NCBI RefSeq assembly: GCF_003058225.1
Contig: NZ_QBUG01000010.1
Coordinates: forward strand, 124,001 to 188,000
Direction: 5' to 3'
Origin: Promicromonospora sp. AC04
Lineage (GTDB): Bacteria; Actinomycetota; Actinomycetes; Actinomycetales; Cellulomonadaceae
Length of the DNA: 64,000 nt
The first letter of the stretch is position 1, and every line of letters starts with the position of its first letter. The notes beneath the pieces are model-generated. The model was given only the letters and a program-made list of their open reading frames with translations, did not search any database and was not told the origin of the DNA. Positions 14,997 to 25,314 of the stretch are shown here, piece by piece. The translations under genes and the position numbers were made by a program.

Positions 14997-16436
14997 TCAG
15001 GCGCTGGTACGGGACTCCTCGCCCATGTCCTCGAGCTCCATGCCCTTGGTCTCGGGCACCTTGCTGAACACGAAGAAGAAGCTCAGCGCCGCGAAGGCCG
15101 CGTACATCAGGTACGGCACGCTGGCGCCGAAGGCGGACAGCAGCGGCGGGAACGTCAGGGTGATGGCGAAGTTGGCGATCCACTGCATGGCCGCCGCGAC
15201 GCCGAGGGCGGCGGCGCGGATGCGGTTGGGGAACATCTCGCCGAGCAGCACCCACACGAGCGGGCCCCACGAGGCACCGAAGAAGACGACGAACGCGTTG
15301 GCGCAGATCAGCGCGATGACGCCCCACGGGCCGCTCAGCGAGATGTCCTCGCCCGCGCCGGTCGCCTGCGTGAACGCGAGGGCCATCAGGCCGAGCGACA
15401 CGGTCATGCCGGCCGAGCCGATGAGCAGCAGCGGACGGCGGCCCACCTTGTCGATGAGCGCGATGGCGATGAACGTGACCGCGACGTTCGTGATCGAGGT
15501 GATGGTGGAGACCAGGAACGCCTGGCTCTCGTCGAAACCGACGGCCTGCCACAGCGTGCTCGAGTAGTAGAAGATCACGTTGATGCCGACGAACTGCTGG
15601 AACACCGAGAGCAGGATGCCCACCCAGACGATCGGCTTGAGGCCCAGCGCGCTACCCCTGAGCGAGCCCTGGGAGGCGTTGGCCTCGTCGATCGCGATGC
15701 TCCGGTGGATCTGGGCGAGTCGGTCGTCGGCGTCCTCGTCGGGGCCGAGCACGCTGGCCAGGACGGCGCGCGCCTCGTCGTCGCGCCCCTTCGCGGCGAG
15801 GTACCGCGGCGACTCGGGGATGCGCAGGGCGAGGATGCCGTAGACGGCGGCCGGGATCACGGCGACGAGGAACATCCAGCGCCAGGCCTCCCAGCCGAGC
15901 CACAGCACGTTGGCGGCGCCGCCGGCCGACTCGGCGAGGATCTGGTCGGAGAGCAGCGCGGCGAAGATACCCACGGTGATCGCGAGCTGCTGCAGCGAGC
16001 CGAGGCGGCCCCGCATCGCGGCGGGCGCGATCTCCGCGATGTACGCGGGCGCGATCACCGAGGCGATGCCGATGCCCACGCCGGCCATGAAGCGCCAGAT
16101 CGCGAGGTCCAGGGCGGAGAACGCGATGGCGGACAGGATGGAGGACACGAAGAACAGGACGGCGCCGAGCACCATGACGTGGGTGCGGCCCCAGCGGTCG
16201 GCGAGGCGTCCGCCCGCCCAGGCGCCGAGCGCGCACCCGAGCAGCGCGATGGCGACCACGAGGCCGGTGACGGAGGCGTCGAGGGAGAACTGGCCTTCGA
16301 TGGCGTTCACTGCGCCGTTGATCACGGAGCTGTCGAAGCCGAACAGGAAGCCGCCCACCGCTGCGGCGAAGGCGAGAGCCGTTGCCTTGCGGTGGGCCGA
16401 TTGTGCAGTGTTCGTGGCCGAAGGGGTGGCGCTCAT
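14997..16436 (-). CDS. Sugar porter (MFS, SP family)
   Basis: 479 residues and 12 hydrophobic segments, with the sugar-porter marks: GFLFGFDSSVINGA in helix 1, DRWGRTHVM after helix 2, PESPRYLAAKGR before the central loop, QQFVGINVIFYYSS in helix 7, and PETKGMELEDM at the C-terminus. It resembles proton-sugar symporters such as XylE/GlcP; xylose or glucose are plausible substrates but not resolved. Monocistronic; nothing nearby indicates the sugar. Confidence 0.9.
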   Translation of the reverse strand: MSATPSATNTAQSAHRKATALAFAAAVGGFLFGFDSSVINGAVNAIEGQFSLDASVTGLVVAIALLGCALGAWAGGRLADRWGRTHVMVLGAVLFFVSSILSAIAFSALDLAIWRFMAGVGIGIASVIAPAYIAEIAPAAMRGRLGSLQQLAITVGIFAALLSDQILAESAGGAANVLWLGWEAWRWMFLVAVIPAAVYGILALRIPESPRYLAAKGRDDEARAVLASVLGPDEDADDRLAQIHRSIAIDEANASQGSLRGSALGLKPIVWVGILLSVFQQFVGINVIFYYSSTLWQAVGFDESQAFLVSTITSITNVAVTFIAIALIDKVGRRPLLLIGSAGMTVSLGLMALAFTQATGAGEDISLSGPWGVIALICANAFVVFFGASWGPLVWVLLGEMFPNRIRAAALGVAAAMQWIANFAITLTFPPLLSAFGASVPYLMYAAFAALSFFFVFSKVPETKGMELEDMGEESRTSA

Positions 16437-16540
16437 ACGAACGATGCTAAATCGCCCGCCGGGCCGTTCGCGCGCGGAGCCGCTCGCTGTGAAAAGAGTC
16501 TCCGATCCGGCGCGGCTCCCCCTGCGGCCCGTTCCGGTCA

Positions 16541-16579
16541 GGTCGTCGGGTCGGGTCGTCAGGTCAGGTCGTCAGGTCA
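16541..16579 (+). repeat. 13-bp tandem repeat, three copies, reaching into the pit stop codon
   Basis: Copies start at 16541, 16554 and 16567 with GGTCGTC(G/A)GGTC(G/A). The third overlaps the minus-strand stop codon of the phosphate transporter gene (16572-16574). Probably replication slippage; no function assigned. Confidence 0.6.
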
Positions 16580-17576
16580 GGAAGGGCCACAGCGCCCACG
16601 TCGCCAGCGCGGCGACCAGGGCCGCGGCGGGGATCGTGAGGACCCAGGCGACGGCGATGTTCTTGGCCACGCCCCAGCGCACGGCGGAGAGCCTGCGGGT
16701 GGCGCCGACGCCCATGATCGCCGAGGTGATCGTGTGCGTGGTGGAGACCGGGGCGTGCAGCGCGAACGCATTGACGTACAGCACGAGCGCCGAGACGGAC
16801 TCGGCAACGAAGCCGCGGGCCGGGTCGAGCTCGATGATCTTGCGGCCGAGCGTCCGCATGATGCGCCAGCCGCCCGAGTACGTGCCGGCCGAGATGGCGG
16901 CCGCGGCGCACAGCTTGACCCACAGCGGGATGCCCGTCGCCGGGTTGGCCCAGCCGACGGTCAGCAGCGCCAGGTAGATGACGCCCATCGTCTTCTGCGC
17001 GTCCTGCAGGCCGTGGCCGAGGGCCATCGCCGCGGCGGAGGCGGTCTGCGCGATCCGGAAGCGCCGGTGCGCCTTGGCCGGCGCGGCGTTGCGGAAGATC
17101 CACATGATGCCGACCATCACCGCGAAGGCGAGGCCGAAGCCCACCAGCGGCGAGATGATCATGGGCAGGACGACCTTGTCCACGATCGCGCCCCAGTAGA
17201 CGCTCATGCCGCCCGCGAGCCCGGCGCCGACCAGGCCGCCGATGAGCGCGTGCGTGGACGACGAGGGGAGACCGAACCACCAGGTGATGAGATTCCACAC
17301 GATCGCTCCGAGCAGCGCGCACAGCACCACCGTGAGCTCGGCTTGGGTACTGGCCCCGGTCAGGTTGACGATCGACGTCGCGATGGTCTCCGCGACCTCG
17401 GTGCCCAGCAGGGCGCCGGCGAAGTTCATGGCGGCCGCCATGAGGAGCGCGACGCGGGGCGTCAGCGCCCGCGTCGACACCGACGTCGCGATCGCGTTGG
17501 CGGCGTCGTGAAAGCCGTTGGTGTAGTCGAAGCTCAGGGCGAGCGCCACCACGAGGACGACGAGGGCGACCTCCAA
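16572..17576 (-). CDS. pit: Low-affinity inorganic phosphate transporter
   Basis: 334 residues, about 8-10 membrane segments. The two PiT signature repeats are present: YTNGFHDAANAIATSVSTRAL at the N-terminus and the mirrored GVGATRRLSAVRWGVAKNI near the C-terminus. It uses a proton- or metal-phosphate symport mechanism in the family. The TTG start lies one base after the DUF47 stop and uses AAGGAG inside that gene, so the two are coupled. The usual DUF47-pit operon. Confidence 0.92.
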   Translation of the reverse strand: MEVALVVLVVALALSFDYTNGFHDAANAIATSVSTRALTPRVALLMAAAMNFAGALLGTEVAETIATSIVNLTGASTQAELTVVLCALLGAIVWNLITWWFGLPSSSTHALIGGLVGAGLAGGMSVYWGAIVDKVVLPMIISPLVGFGLAFAVMVGIMWIFRNAAPAKAHRRFRIAQTASAAAMALGHGLQDAQKTMGVIYLALLTVGWANPATGIPLWVKLCAAAAISAGTYSGGWRIMRTLGRKIIELDPARGFVAESVSALVLYVNAFALHAPVSTTHTITSAIMGVGATRRLSAVRWGVAKNIAVAWVLTIPAAALVAALATWALWPFLT

Positions 17577-17577
17577 C

Positions 17578-18195
17578 TCACGACTCCTTGAGGGCGATGG
17601 TCTCGACCAGGTTCGCCACCTTCTCGAAGCTGTCCGCGGCGTTCTCGAGAACCTCCACGATCTCCTTCAGCTTCATGAGCTGGACCGGGTCGTTCGCCAG
17701 GTCGTCGAAGAGCTGGGCGATGAGCTTCCGGTGCAGCTTGTCCGCCTGGTTCTCCAGGCGGTTCACCTCGATCCAGTAGTCGGTGAGCTTGTCCATCGAG
17801 CGCAGCCGGGGCATGGCCTCGGCCGTGAGCTCGGCGCACCGCTGCAGCACCTGGACCTGGTCGGACACGCGGTCCGGCAGGCCATCTACCTTGTACAGGA
17901 CGATGAGGTCGGCGGCCTCGTCCATCTCGTCCATGCAGTCGTCCAGCGCCGACGCCAGGCCGGAGATGTCCTCACGGTCGAACGGGGTGACGAAGGTCTG
18001 GTTGAGGCGGCGCATGATCGAGTGCGTGGCATCGTCGGCGAGATGTTCGACGTCGTGCATCTCGTCGGCGAGCTTCTCGCGGCCGGCCTTGTCCGCGCCG
18101 AGCAGCTCCGCCAGCAGGGACGAGCCCCGGACGAGGTGCTGGGCCAGGTCGGCGAGAAGATCGAAGTACTTGGTGTCGCGCGGAGTAAGGCGCAC
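17578..18195 (-). CDS. DUF47/PhoU-like regulator of the Pit transporter
   Basis: 205 residues from the GTG at 18195 (GGGAG ribosome binding site; family start form RLTPRDTKYFDLLADLA). An all-helical PhoU-like fold with the metal-binding E-x3-D style motifs (DDCMDEMDEAADL, NRLENQADKLHRKLIAQLF). Known: DUF47 proteins are encoded just before pit genes and modulate phosphate uptake. It is the first gene of the two-gene operon. Confidence 0.9.
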   Translation of the reverse strand: MRLTPRDTKYFDLLADLAQHLVRGSSLLAELLGADKAGREKLADEMHDVEHLADDATHSIMRRLNQTFVTPFDREDISGLASALDDCMDEMDEAADLIVLYKVDGLPDRVSDQVQVLQRCAELTAEAMPRLRSMDKLTDYWIEVNRLENQADKLHRKLIAQLFDDLANDPVQLMKLKEIVEVLENAADSFEKVANLVETIALKES

Positions 18196-18534
18196 GAAGG
18201 CTCCCGTTCTGAGGGCTCTGGAACAGGCATCAGCGTAGGGCTGTTGCCGACCATCGCCAATTTGCAAGGTCGCACTTTGGCAACTCGTGACACACGGCAC
18301 AGCCAGCGAGCACAACTCTGCCGACGGCATCGTCGGCCAGGAGGTGGGGGGAAAGAGAGCGACGCCGAACCGGGAGCGCCTCTCGGCGCGGGGCCGCTCG
18401 TAGCGGCTTGAGGTGGAGCCCGGGGCTTCCGCAGCCCGGCGTCGCCTGCACCATCTTAGTCGCGTGCGTGGATCTGCCAAGGGGGTCGGACGTCACACGG
18501 TGCGCCGGCGCGGAGGGCTTGACAGCGCTCGGAG
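18196..18534 (-). other. 339-bp gap: promoter region of the DUF47-pit operon
   Basis: No convincing gene. It should hold the leftward promoter for 18195. A GTTGCC...GGCAAC inverted pair (about 18242-18284) brackets an AT-richer core. I see no clear PHO box (repeated GTTCACC). Confidence 0.4.
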
Positions 18535-19170
18535 CTATTCCAGGGCGCCGGTTCTCCACAGGTCACCGGCCCGTTCCAGCTCCTCGGCGGTGCGTAGCAG
18601 CGAGCTTGCGCTGCGGGTCATCCGGGTGGCGCCGGTGGGGTCGGCGACCTCGCGGGAGTCCGCGTCGAACGCCGCTCCGGTCGACAGGATGCGGCAGAAC
18701 GCACCAGCCCGTTCGAGCGCTACGGCGAGGTCCCCGGTGAACACGCCGGACAGGACGGCGTCGGCGAGAATCTGCAGGTCACCCGGCTCCGGCGGGCTCG
18801 GCACACCAGCAACGGCCTCCTGGACGGGCGCGGCTTCCACACCGAGTCGATACCGGAGCATGACGGTAGCCATGTCGCGGCGTACCCACTCGCGCAGCAC
18901 GTACAGCCGCCAGAGCGCGCCGGGCAGGGAGACGGCGGCGGCGTCCGCCCACAGGCCCGCCACCGTGTCCAGGCCCTCGTTCTCGACGAGGTGGATGAGC
19001 CGCTCCACCACCTTCGGGTCCTCGGTGGTGCGGGCGCGGTCCACGAGGGCGCGTGCCGTCGCGTGCGCGACCTCGTCGCGCAGAGCAGGGTCCACTTCAC
19101 CCGGGAGCGCCTCGGCGTCCCGGGGGTCCAGCATGGCCGGCCGTCTCGGCGGTCGTTGGTCGCTGCTCAT
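18535..19170 (-). CDS. Hypothetical helical protein
   Basis: 211 residues, rich in Ala/Leu/Arg, no signal peptide or membrane segment. The centre (ADAAAVSLPGALWRLYVLREWVRRD) looks like a helical bundle; the C-terminus carries RTAEELERAGDLWRTGALE. No family recognised. Its place between the phosphate genes and the NUDIX gene, same strand, hints at a conserved actinobacterial neighbourhood, not a function. Confidence 0.6.
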   Translation of the reverse strand: MSSDQRPPRRPAMLDPRDAEALPGEVDPALRDEVAHATARALVDRARTTEDPKVVERLIHLVENEGLDTVAGLWADAAAVSLPGALWRLYVLREWVRRDMATVMLRYRLGVEAAPVQEAVAGVPSPPEPGDLQILADAVLSGVFTGDLAVALERAGAFCRILSTGAAFDADSREVADPTGATRMTRSASSLLRTAEELERAGDLWRTGALE

Positions 19171-19216
19171 GGTGACCGATAGTGCGCCGAAGAAGAGCGT
19201 GTGTCCACCACCACGG

Positions 19217-20230
19217 TCACCAGACCTGCGGGCTTACCTTCTCTGTGGCCACCACCCGCGGTCCCGAGGGGGTGTCGGCGACGTGGGCCACGAGCGCCTC
19301 CCCGGGCTCGAGGAACGGGTCGCGCGTGGGCAGGCCGTCGGCCACGGTGCGCGACGCGTGCTGCGCGAGCGCGTCCAGCACGGTGGGCAGGACCGGGCGG
19401 TGGGTGCAGATCACCGACGACTCGGTGGCCTCCTCGAGCAGCTCGCGCACGGTCGCGGCGACGCGCGACGGCGACCGCTCGTGCTGCGCCTCGGTGAGGT
19501 ACTCGCTGTAGCTCGGCCGCAGGCCAGCGGCCCGCACGTAAGGGTCGATGGTGGTGGCGCACCGCTCCCACCGCGAGCTGATCACGTGCTCGACGCCGTA
19601 GGCCGCCAGCACCGGGACCAGCGCGGACGCCTGCCCGTGCCCGAGCGGAGTGAGCGGACGGTCGCGCTCGGCGCCGTGCCAGGAGGTGCGCGGCACCGCC
19701 CGGCCGTGCCGCGCGATGACGAGCGTGCGGGTATCCAGCACACCCTCGGACTCGGCGGACACGAGGGCGTTCAGCGGCCCGCGGTCGGACGCCCGGGTGA
19801 GGCGCTGCGCGGCGTCGGCCGCGTTCAGCCACTCCACCCGGTCGACCTCCTCCCGGTCGACGGGGGCCACCGGCGCGCGCGCCGTGAGGGCCGCCGTGTC
19901 GTGGCCCCTGCGCGCGCGACGCGCCGCCCAGTAGTGCACGCGCTTCACGCGGCCCTCGGGCGTGAGGTACTGCAGGCCGGGCAGGGGCCGGCCGAGCACA
20001 ATCTCCTTGCCCGTCTCCTCGCCGACCTCGCGGATCGCGGCGCCCTGGAAGGACTCCCCGAACTCGAGCTTGCCCTTGGGCCACGACCAGTCGTCGTACC
20101 GGGGCCGGTGCACCAGCTGCACCTGGAGCGCGCCGCCGCGCCGACGCCAGACGAGCCCGCCCGCCGTCATCACGACAGGGGTGTGCATCCCCGTGGCGGG
20201 GGACGTCGCCATCGTCGCCTCTGTACCCAC
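19217..20230 (-). CDS. NUDIX hydrolase fused to histidine phosphatase (MutT1-like)
   Basis: About 337 residues. The N-terminal NUDIX domain has a clear box (GKLEFGESFQGAAIREVGEETGKEI, with R-E-x2-E-E). The C-terminal domain is a histidine-phosphatase fold beginning LVIARHGRA, with the second His in 'VICTHRPVLPTVLDAL'. Known: mycobacterial MutT1 has this layout and cleans 8-oxo-GTP or diadenosine polyphosphates. The start is chosen at GTG 20230 (GGAGG 6 bp upstream); ATG 20212 or a GTG at 20251 overlapping the ppk stop are alternatives. It follows ppk on the same strand, linking it to polyphosphate/nucleotide metabolism. Confidence 0.85.
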   Translation of the reverse strand: MGTEATMATSPATGMHTPVVMTAGGLVWRRRGGALQVQLVHRPRYDDWSWPKGKLEFGESFQGAAIREVGEETGKEIVLGRPLPGLQYLTPEGRVKRVHYWAARRARRGHDTAALTARAPVAPVDREEVDRVEWLNAADAAQRLTRASDRGPLNALVSAESEGVLDTRTLVIARHGRAVPRTSWHGAERDRPLTPLGHGQASALVPVLAAYGVEHVISSRWERCATTIDPYVRAAGLRPSYSEYLTEAQHERSPSRVAATVRELLEEATESSVICTHRPVLPTVLDALAQHASRTVADGLPTRDPFLEPGEALVAHVADTPSGPRVVATEKVSPQVW

Positions 20231-20247
20231 CACGGACCTCCGGCCCG

Positions 20248-22758
20248 TCACCGGACAGGCTCGAGCCGGCGCCGCTGCCGCTGGATGAGGACCGCCTGCA
20301 GGTCGCGGAGGCCGTTGCCCTCCGAACCCGACGACGGGCGCTCCCATCGGCCGTCCGGCAGGAGGTGCCACGACGCCGTCGTGTCCGCCATGGACTCGTC
20401 GAGCAGGCCGAGCAGCTCGCCCACGTGGGTCGGGTCGGAGATCCGGATGAGCGTCTCGACCCGGCGGTCGAGGTTACGGTGCATCAGGTCGGCCGAGCCG
20501 ATGTACACCTCGGGGCCGGACTCCGGCCCCTCGGCGATGGCCGGCCCGGCCGAGTTGGCGAAGACGAAGATACGCGAGTGCTCCAGGAACCGGCCCAGGA
20601 TGGACCGCACCCGGATGTTCTCGCTCAGGCCCGGGACGCCCACGCGGATCGCGCAGATGCCGCGCACCACGAGGTCGACCTGCACACCGGCCTGGGAGGC
20701 GCGGTACAGGGCGTCGATCACCGTCTCGTCGACCACCGAGTTGATCTTCATCTTGACCCAGGCCTCGTGGCCGGCGCGGGCGGCGTTCGCCTCGCGCTCG
20801 ATGCGCTCCACCAGGCCCGAGCGGACGGCGCGCGGTGCCACGAGCAGGCGGTGGAAGGTCGACTTGGGTGCGTACCCGGAGAGCTGGTTGAACAGGCGGG
20901 TCAGGTCCTGGCCCACGTCCGCGTTGCAGGTCAGCAGACCGTGGTCCGTGTAGAGGCGCGCCGTCTTGGGGTGGTAGTTGCCCGTGCCGACGTGGCAGTA
21001 GCGCAGCAGGGATCCGTCGGGCTCCTGGCGTACCACCAGCGACAGCTTGCAGTGCGTCTTCAGGCCCACGATCCCGTAGACCACGTGCACGCCCGCCTCC
21101 TCGAGCTTGCGCGCCCAGGAGATGTTGGCCTCCTCGTCGAACCGCGCCTTGATCTCGACCAGGGCCAGGACCTGCTTGCCGGCCTCGGCGGCGTCGATCA
21201 GCGCGTCCACGATGGGCGAGTCGCCCGACGTGCGGTACAGGGTCTGCTTGATCGCCAGCACGTTCGGGTCGGCCGCCGCCTGCTCCAGGAACGTCTGCAC
21301 GCTCGTGGAGAAGCTGTCGTAGGGGTGGTGCAGCAGGATGTCCCGGCGCCGGATCGCGGCGAAGACGTCGGTGGGCTTGGAGCTCTCCACTTCCGCGAGG
21401 TGCCGGTGCGTGGACGGCACGAACGGCGGGTAGTGCAGCGACGTCAGGTCGAGGTCCGCGATGAGGTTGAGGCCCGTGAGGTCCAGCAGCGCGGGCAGCT
21501 CGTAGACCTCTTCGTCCTTCACACCGAGCTCCCGGACGATCAGGTCCCGGATGCGCGGGCTGATGTCCTTCGCGATCTCCAGCCGCACCGGCGGGCCGAA
21601 CCGGCGCCGCAGGAGCTCCTTCTCCATGGCCTGGAGCAGGTTCTCGGCGTCGTCCTCCTCGACGTCCACGTCCTCGTTCCGGGTGACGCGGAACGTGTGG
21701 TTCTCCCGCACCTCCATGCCCGGGAACAGGTAGTCGAGGTGCTGCGCTATGACCTCCTCCAGCGGCACGAACGAGAGCGGCCCGCGCTGCGGGTCGGCCT
21801 TCTTGGTGCCGGGGCGGCGCGGCTTGCCAGACGCGTCGACCGCGATGAACCGCGGCAGCAGCGGCGGCACCTTGACGCGCGCGAAGTGTTCCTTGCCCGT
21901 TGCCGGGTTCGCCACCACCACCGCGAGGTTCAGGCTCAGCCCCGAGATGTAGGGGAAAGGGTGGGCCGGGTCCACCGCCAGCGGGGTGAGCACCGGGAAG
22001 ATCTGCTTGCGGAAGAACTTGTGCAGCCGCTCCTGCTCCTTGGTGTCCAGCTCTTCCCAGTGCACCAGCGTGATGCCCTCGGCGGCCAGCGCGGGCTGCA
22101 CCTCGTCCTCGAACACGCGCGCGTGCCGCTCCATGAGCGTGTGCGCCTCGTCCGAGATGCGCGACAGCGCCTGGCGCGGGCTGAGCCCCGACGCGCTCGT
22201 GACGGCGATGCCCGTCGCGATGCGGCGCTGCAGGCCGGCCACGCGCACCATGAAGAACTCGTCCAGGTTGGACGCGAAGATCGCCAGGAACCGGACGCGC
22301 TCCAGCAGCGGGATCCGCGGGTCCTCCGCGAGCTCCAGCACGCGCTGGTTGAACGCGAGCCAGCTCAGCTCACGGTCCGCGAACCGGTCGACGGGTAGCG
22401 GCTCACCCAGCAGCGGGTCGAGCAGGCTGGTCCCGGCGGGACCCTCCGCGATGTGCTCGGCGATGTGCGCGGCCAGGCTCGGGTCCAGGGTGTACGGGTC
22501 CATGATGTCCTCGGCCGAGGCATCGTCCGGCCTCGACGGGATCCGCTGGGCCTTCACGGCGTCGGCGGGTGCGGCCTGTGCCTTCACTGCCACGGCTCCC
22601 GCGCCGTCGCCGGACTTCTCCTCGCGGTTCCGGCCGCCGTCGGGCTTGCCGTTCGTGGACTCTGCGCCTGCGGTGCTGGGGCTCTGCTTCATGAATCGGC
22701 CGTTCTTGTCCCGGGTCCTGGCGGAGGAGTTCGCAGCGCTGTCCTTCATGTGGTTCAT
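20248..22758 (-). CDS. ppk: Polyphosphate kinase 1
   Basis: 836 residues. Makes polyphosphate from ATP reversibly. The first about 115 residues are low-complexity and basic, then [18 protein letters not shown] opens the PPK1 N domain. [31 protein letters not shown] and the catalytic-histidine region [19 protein letters not shown] follow. The C domain ends with [10 protein letters not shown]. It lies between mshD and the NUDIX gene. Confidence 0.95.
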   Translation of the reverse strand: MNHMKDSAANSSARTRDKNGRFMKQSPSTAGAESTNGKPDGGRNREEKSGDGAGAVAVKAQAAPADAVKAQRIPSRPDDASAEDIMDPYTLDPSLAAHIAEHIAEGPAGTSLLDPLLGEPLPVDRFADRELSWLAFNQRVLELAEDPRIPLLERVRFLAIFASNLDEFFMVRVAGLQRRIATGIAVTSASGLSPRQALSRISDEAHTLMERHARVFEDEVQPALAAEGITLVHWEELDTKEQERLHKFFRKQIFPVLTPLAVDPAHPFPYISGLSLNLAVVVANPATGKEHFARVKVPPLLPRFIAVDASGKPRRPGTKKADPQRGPLSFVPLEEVIAQHLDYLFPGMEVRENHTFRVTRNEDVDVEEDDAENLLQAMEKELLRRRFGPPVRLEIAKDISPRIRDLIVRELGVKDEEVYELPALLDLTGLNLIADLDLTSLHYPPFVPSTHRHLAEVESSKPTDVFAAIRRRDILLHHPYDSFSTSVQTFLEQAAADPNVLAIKQTLYRTSGDSPIVDALIDAAEAGKQVLALVEIKARFDEEANISWARKLEEAGVHVVYGIVGLKTHCKLSLVVRQEPDGSLLRYCHVGTGNYHPKTARLYTDHGLLTCNADVGQDLTRLFNQLSGYAPKSTFHRLLVAPRAVRSGLVERIEREANAARAGHEAWVKMKINSVVDETVIDALYRASQAGVQVDLVVRGICAIRVGVPGLSENIRVRSILGRFLEHSRIFVFANSAGPAIAEGPESGPEVYIGSADLMHRNLDRRVETLIRISDPTHVGELLGLLDESMADTTASWHLLPDGRWERPSSGSEGNGLRDLQAVLIQRQRRRLEPVR

Positions 22759-22806
22759 GGTGTCACCGTTCGGTACACAGCGGGTAACGCTCCCGGAGAG
22801 CGTTCG

Positions 22807-23790
22807 TCACGGGCGGGCGTATTGAACGTGTACGGCAGCCCGGGTGAAGCCGGCGCGCTCGTACGTGGCCAGCGCGGGCGAGTTGTCGCCCTCCACGTAC
22901 AGCACGGCGCGCGTGGCTCCGGCCTGCGCGAGATGCGCCAGCCCGACGTCGGTCAGCAGTCGGCCCAGGCCCTTGCCCTGGTGCTCCGGGTCGACACCCA
23001 GCGCGTAGATCTCGCCGTCGCGCGCGTCGTCCGGCTGGCCCGGCTCGGTCTTGGTCCACTGGAACGCGACCGGGTCGGCGTCGTCCGCGCCGTCGGGAAC
23101 GAGAAGGAAGAAACCCTCCGGGTCGAACCACGGCTCGGCCTGGCGGGCACGAAGGTCGTCGAGAGTCATCCGTCCCTGCTCGGGATGGGTGGCGAACGCT
23201 CGGGCATTGACGCGGAGCCAGGCGGCGTCGTCGGCCCCGGGACGGAACGTGCGCAGGCGGTAGCCGGCGGGCGCCTCCGGTAGCCCGGGCGCCGCCGTCT
23301 CCGCTGCGAGCGGGCGGGTCGGGGTGGTCGGGGTGGTTGGGCGAGTGAGGAACAGGAGCTCGCGCACCGCGCGGAGCCCCGACGCCCGGGCGAACCCGCG
23401 GGCGGACTCGAGGTCGCCGTGCGCCCAGACGCGCAGCTGCTTGCCGTGCTGGCCGGGCTCGCCCGAGCGAGAGGGCAGCGTGGCGTCCCGCTCCGCGGTC
23501 CGCAGGAGCACGCGGCCGCGCCCGTTCCGGCGGTGCTCCGGATGGACCACCAGCTCGGCGCTCGCGGTCTCGCCCGAGCGGTCGATCTGCACGTAGCCGA
23601 TAGTGCTGCCCGCCGTGGTGTGCGCGACCACGTGGGTGATCCACTCCGCGTCCGTGCCGAGATTGAGCAGGGGCTGTTCGGACAGCGGTGCGACGCCGTC
23701 GTGCGCCTCCGCGGCCGCGGCCAGGCCTCGGACGGCCTGCTGGGCGTCGGCGTCGAGCGGGCCGATCTCGATGGGTGCAGCGATACGCAT
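22807..23790 (-). CDS. mshD: Mycothiol synthase (acetyl-CoA:Cys-GlcN-Ins acetyltransferase)
   Basis: 327 residues with two tandem GNAT domains, the MshD layout. The first is degenerate; the second has the acetyl-CoA loop ([21 protein letters not shown], i.e. Q-x2-G-x-G) and [18 protein letters not shown]. It completes mycothiol, the actinobacterial low-molecular-weight thiol, so it also supports the taxonomic reading. The start at ATG 23790 ([10 protein letters not shown]); an ATG 18 bp upstream is possible. Confidence 0.88.
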   Translation of the reverse strand: MRIAAPIEIGPLDADAQQAVRGLAAAAEAHDGVAPLSEQPLLNLGTDAEWITHVVAHTTAGSTIGYVQIDRSGETASAELVVHPEHRRNGRGRVLLRTAERDATLPSRSGEPGQHGKQLRVWAHGDLESARGFARASGLRAVRELLFLTRPTTPTTPTRPLAAETAAPGLPEAPAGYRLRTFRPGADDAAWLRVNARAFATHPEQGRMTLDDLRARQAEPWFDPEGFFLLVPDGADDADPVAFQWTKTEPGQPDDARDGEIYALGVDPEHQGKGLGRLLTDVGLAHLAQAGATRAVLYVEGDNSPALATYERAGFTRAAVHVQYARP

Positions 23791-23902
23791 CTGCCCATCT
23801 TGCTCCATCTGCCGGAGCAGAACTTCGGCGCGGGGGCGTGGCCACGTTTCACACGTCCGCGCCGCCGCGGACACGCGGCGGAAACAGGTCGCCCCTAGCG
23901 TT

Positions 23903-23929
23903 CGGAATGTTCCTCTGATCAACATTCCG
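23903..23929 (+). promoter_or_regulatory. Operator of the first catabolic operon: CGGAATGTT-N9-AACATTCCG
   Basis: Perfect 9-bp inverted arms 30 bp upstream of the deaminase start. The same arms and the same 9-bp spacer recur at 32543-32567 before the second operon. Likely site of the XRE-cupin regulator encoded between them (inference). Confidence 0.75.
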
Positions 23930-23958
23930 CTCGGTCGACACCTCTGGGAGGAGATGCC

Positions 23959-25308
23959 GTGCAGCATGACGCGACGAGATCCGCGCCGCTCCCCGTCGGT
24001 ACGCCCGACGGCGCCGCGCCGCTCGCGGGCGCCCGTGTCGCCGCCCTGCTCGGGGTGCGGACCGTCGACGGAGCGGTCGTCGACGTCGAGATCTCCGGGG
24101 GCCAGGTCGCCGCGGTGGCGGCGAGCGGATCGTTGCCGCCCGTCCACGACCCGGCCGTGCGGCTGGACGCGAGCGGCTGGCTCGCGCTCCCGGCCGCGTG
24201 CGAGCCGCACGCCCACCTCGACAAGGCGCTCACCGCGGCGCGCGTCCCGGTCGAGACCGGGGAGGACCTCGTGGGCGCCGTCGCCCGGTGGCGGGAGCTC
24301 GCGCCCCATATCGACGGCGCCGACGTCCTCCGCCGCGCGCGGACCGCCGTCGAGCGCTACGTCGCCCGAGGCATCACGACCATCCGCACTCATGTCGACG
24401 CGCCCGCCGAGGGCGACCCGCTGCGTCTGCTCGACGCCCTGCTCACGCTTCGCGAGGAGCTCGCGGGGTCCGTGACGCTCCAGGTCTGCCTGCTCGGCGG
24501 CTGGCACACGCCGACCGAGGTCTTCGTCGAGGCGGCTGCTCGCGGCGTCGACGTGCTGGGCGGGTGCCCGCACCTCGCCCCGGACCCCCGCGCGGAGATC
24601 ACGCGAGTGCTCGACGTCGCGGAGCGCACCGGGCTTCCCGTGGACCTGCACGCCGACGAGCAGACTGCCCTGCCGGACAGCGGCAAGCTCGACGTCGAAG
24701 AGCTCGCCGAGCAGGTCATCGCGCGCGGCCTTACCCAGCGCGTGACCGCGAGCCACGCCGTCCGGCTCGGGTCGCTGCCGCCGGAGCGCCTGGCCCCCGT
24801 CGTCGATCTCATCGCGCGTGCCGGACTCGGCGTCGTGACGCTCCCGATCACCAACCTCTATCTCCAGGGCCGCGACGCCACGCATCTCGCGCCCCGCGGC
24901 GTGACCGCCGTCCGCGCGCTCCTGGACGCGGGGGTCCCCCTGGCGGCCGGGGCGGACAACATGCGCGACCCCTTCAACCCCGCGGGTAGCGGCGACCCCT
25001 TCGAGACGACGTCGCTGCTCATGACCGCGGCGCACCTCTCGGCCCGGGAGTCGCTCGACGCCGTGACCGCCGGGGCGCGGACGGTGCTCGGCCTGCCGCC
25101 GGCAGGTCTGTCCGTCGGCGACCGCGCCGACCTGGTCCTCGTACCCGACGTGCCGCTCGGCGACGTGCTGGCCGGCGCGGACCACTCGCGCGTGGTCCTC
25201 GCGGGCGGGCGCGTCGTGGCGGACACGCGCGTGCGCAGCAGCCTTTCCCTCTGGCCGGTCGCTCCGCCGGCCGCCGAGGTCTCCGAACCCGAACAGCTCG
25301 TGAGGTGA
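23959..25308 (+). CDS. Cytosine-deaminase-like amidohydrolase
   Basis: 449 residues from a GTG with GGAGGAG ribosome binding site. The amidohydrolase metal ligands are visible: EPHAHLDKA (HxH), [25 protein letters not shown] and [11 protein letters not shown] (final Asp). The order and the '[15 protein letters not shown]' block match CodA/AtzC-type deaminases, which hydrolyse exocyclic C-N bonds of pyrimidines and triazines. First gene of an operon with an ABC importer, so it probably acts on the imported compound. Cytosine itself is only one possibility. Confidence 0.8.
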   Translation: MQHDATRSAPLPVGTPDGAAPLAGARVAALLGVRTVDGAVVDVEISGGQVAAVAASGSLPPVHDPAVRLDASGWLALPAACEPHAHLDKALTAARVPVETGEDLVGAVARWRELAPHIDGADVLRRARTAVERYVARGITTIRTHVDAPAEGDPLRLLDALLTLREELAGSVTLQVCLLGGWHTPTEVFVEAAARGVDVLGGCPHLAPDPRAEITRVLDVAERTGLPVDLHADEQTALPDSGKLDVEELAEQVIARGLTQRVTASHAVRLGSLPPERLAPVVDLIARAGLGVVTLPITNLYLQGRDATHLAPRGVTAVRALLDAGVPLAAGADNMRDPFNPAGSGDPFETTSLLMTAAHLSARESLDAVTAGARTVLGLPPAGLSVGDRADLVLVPDVPLGDVLAGADHSRVVLAGGRVVADTRVRSSLSLWPVAPPAAEVSEPEQLVR

Positions 25309-25314
25309 TGACCA

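Noticed and set aside
14823-17591. A 922-residue forward frame of charged low-complexity sequence
   Set aside because: It is antisense to the sugar porter and pit genes; its His/Asp/Arg-rich translation is the usual high-GC shadow.
18196-18410. PHO box upstream of DUF47-pit
   Set aside because: No tandem GTTCACC-like repeats are visible on either strand.
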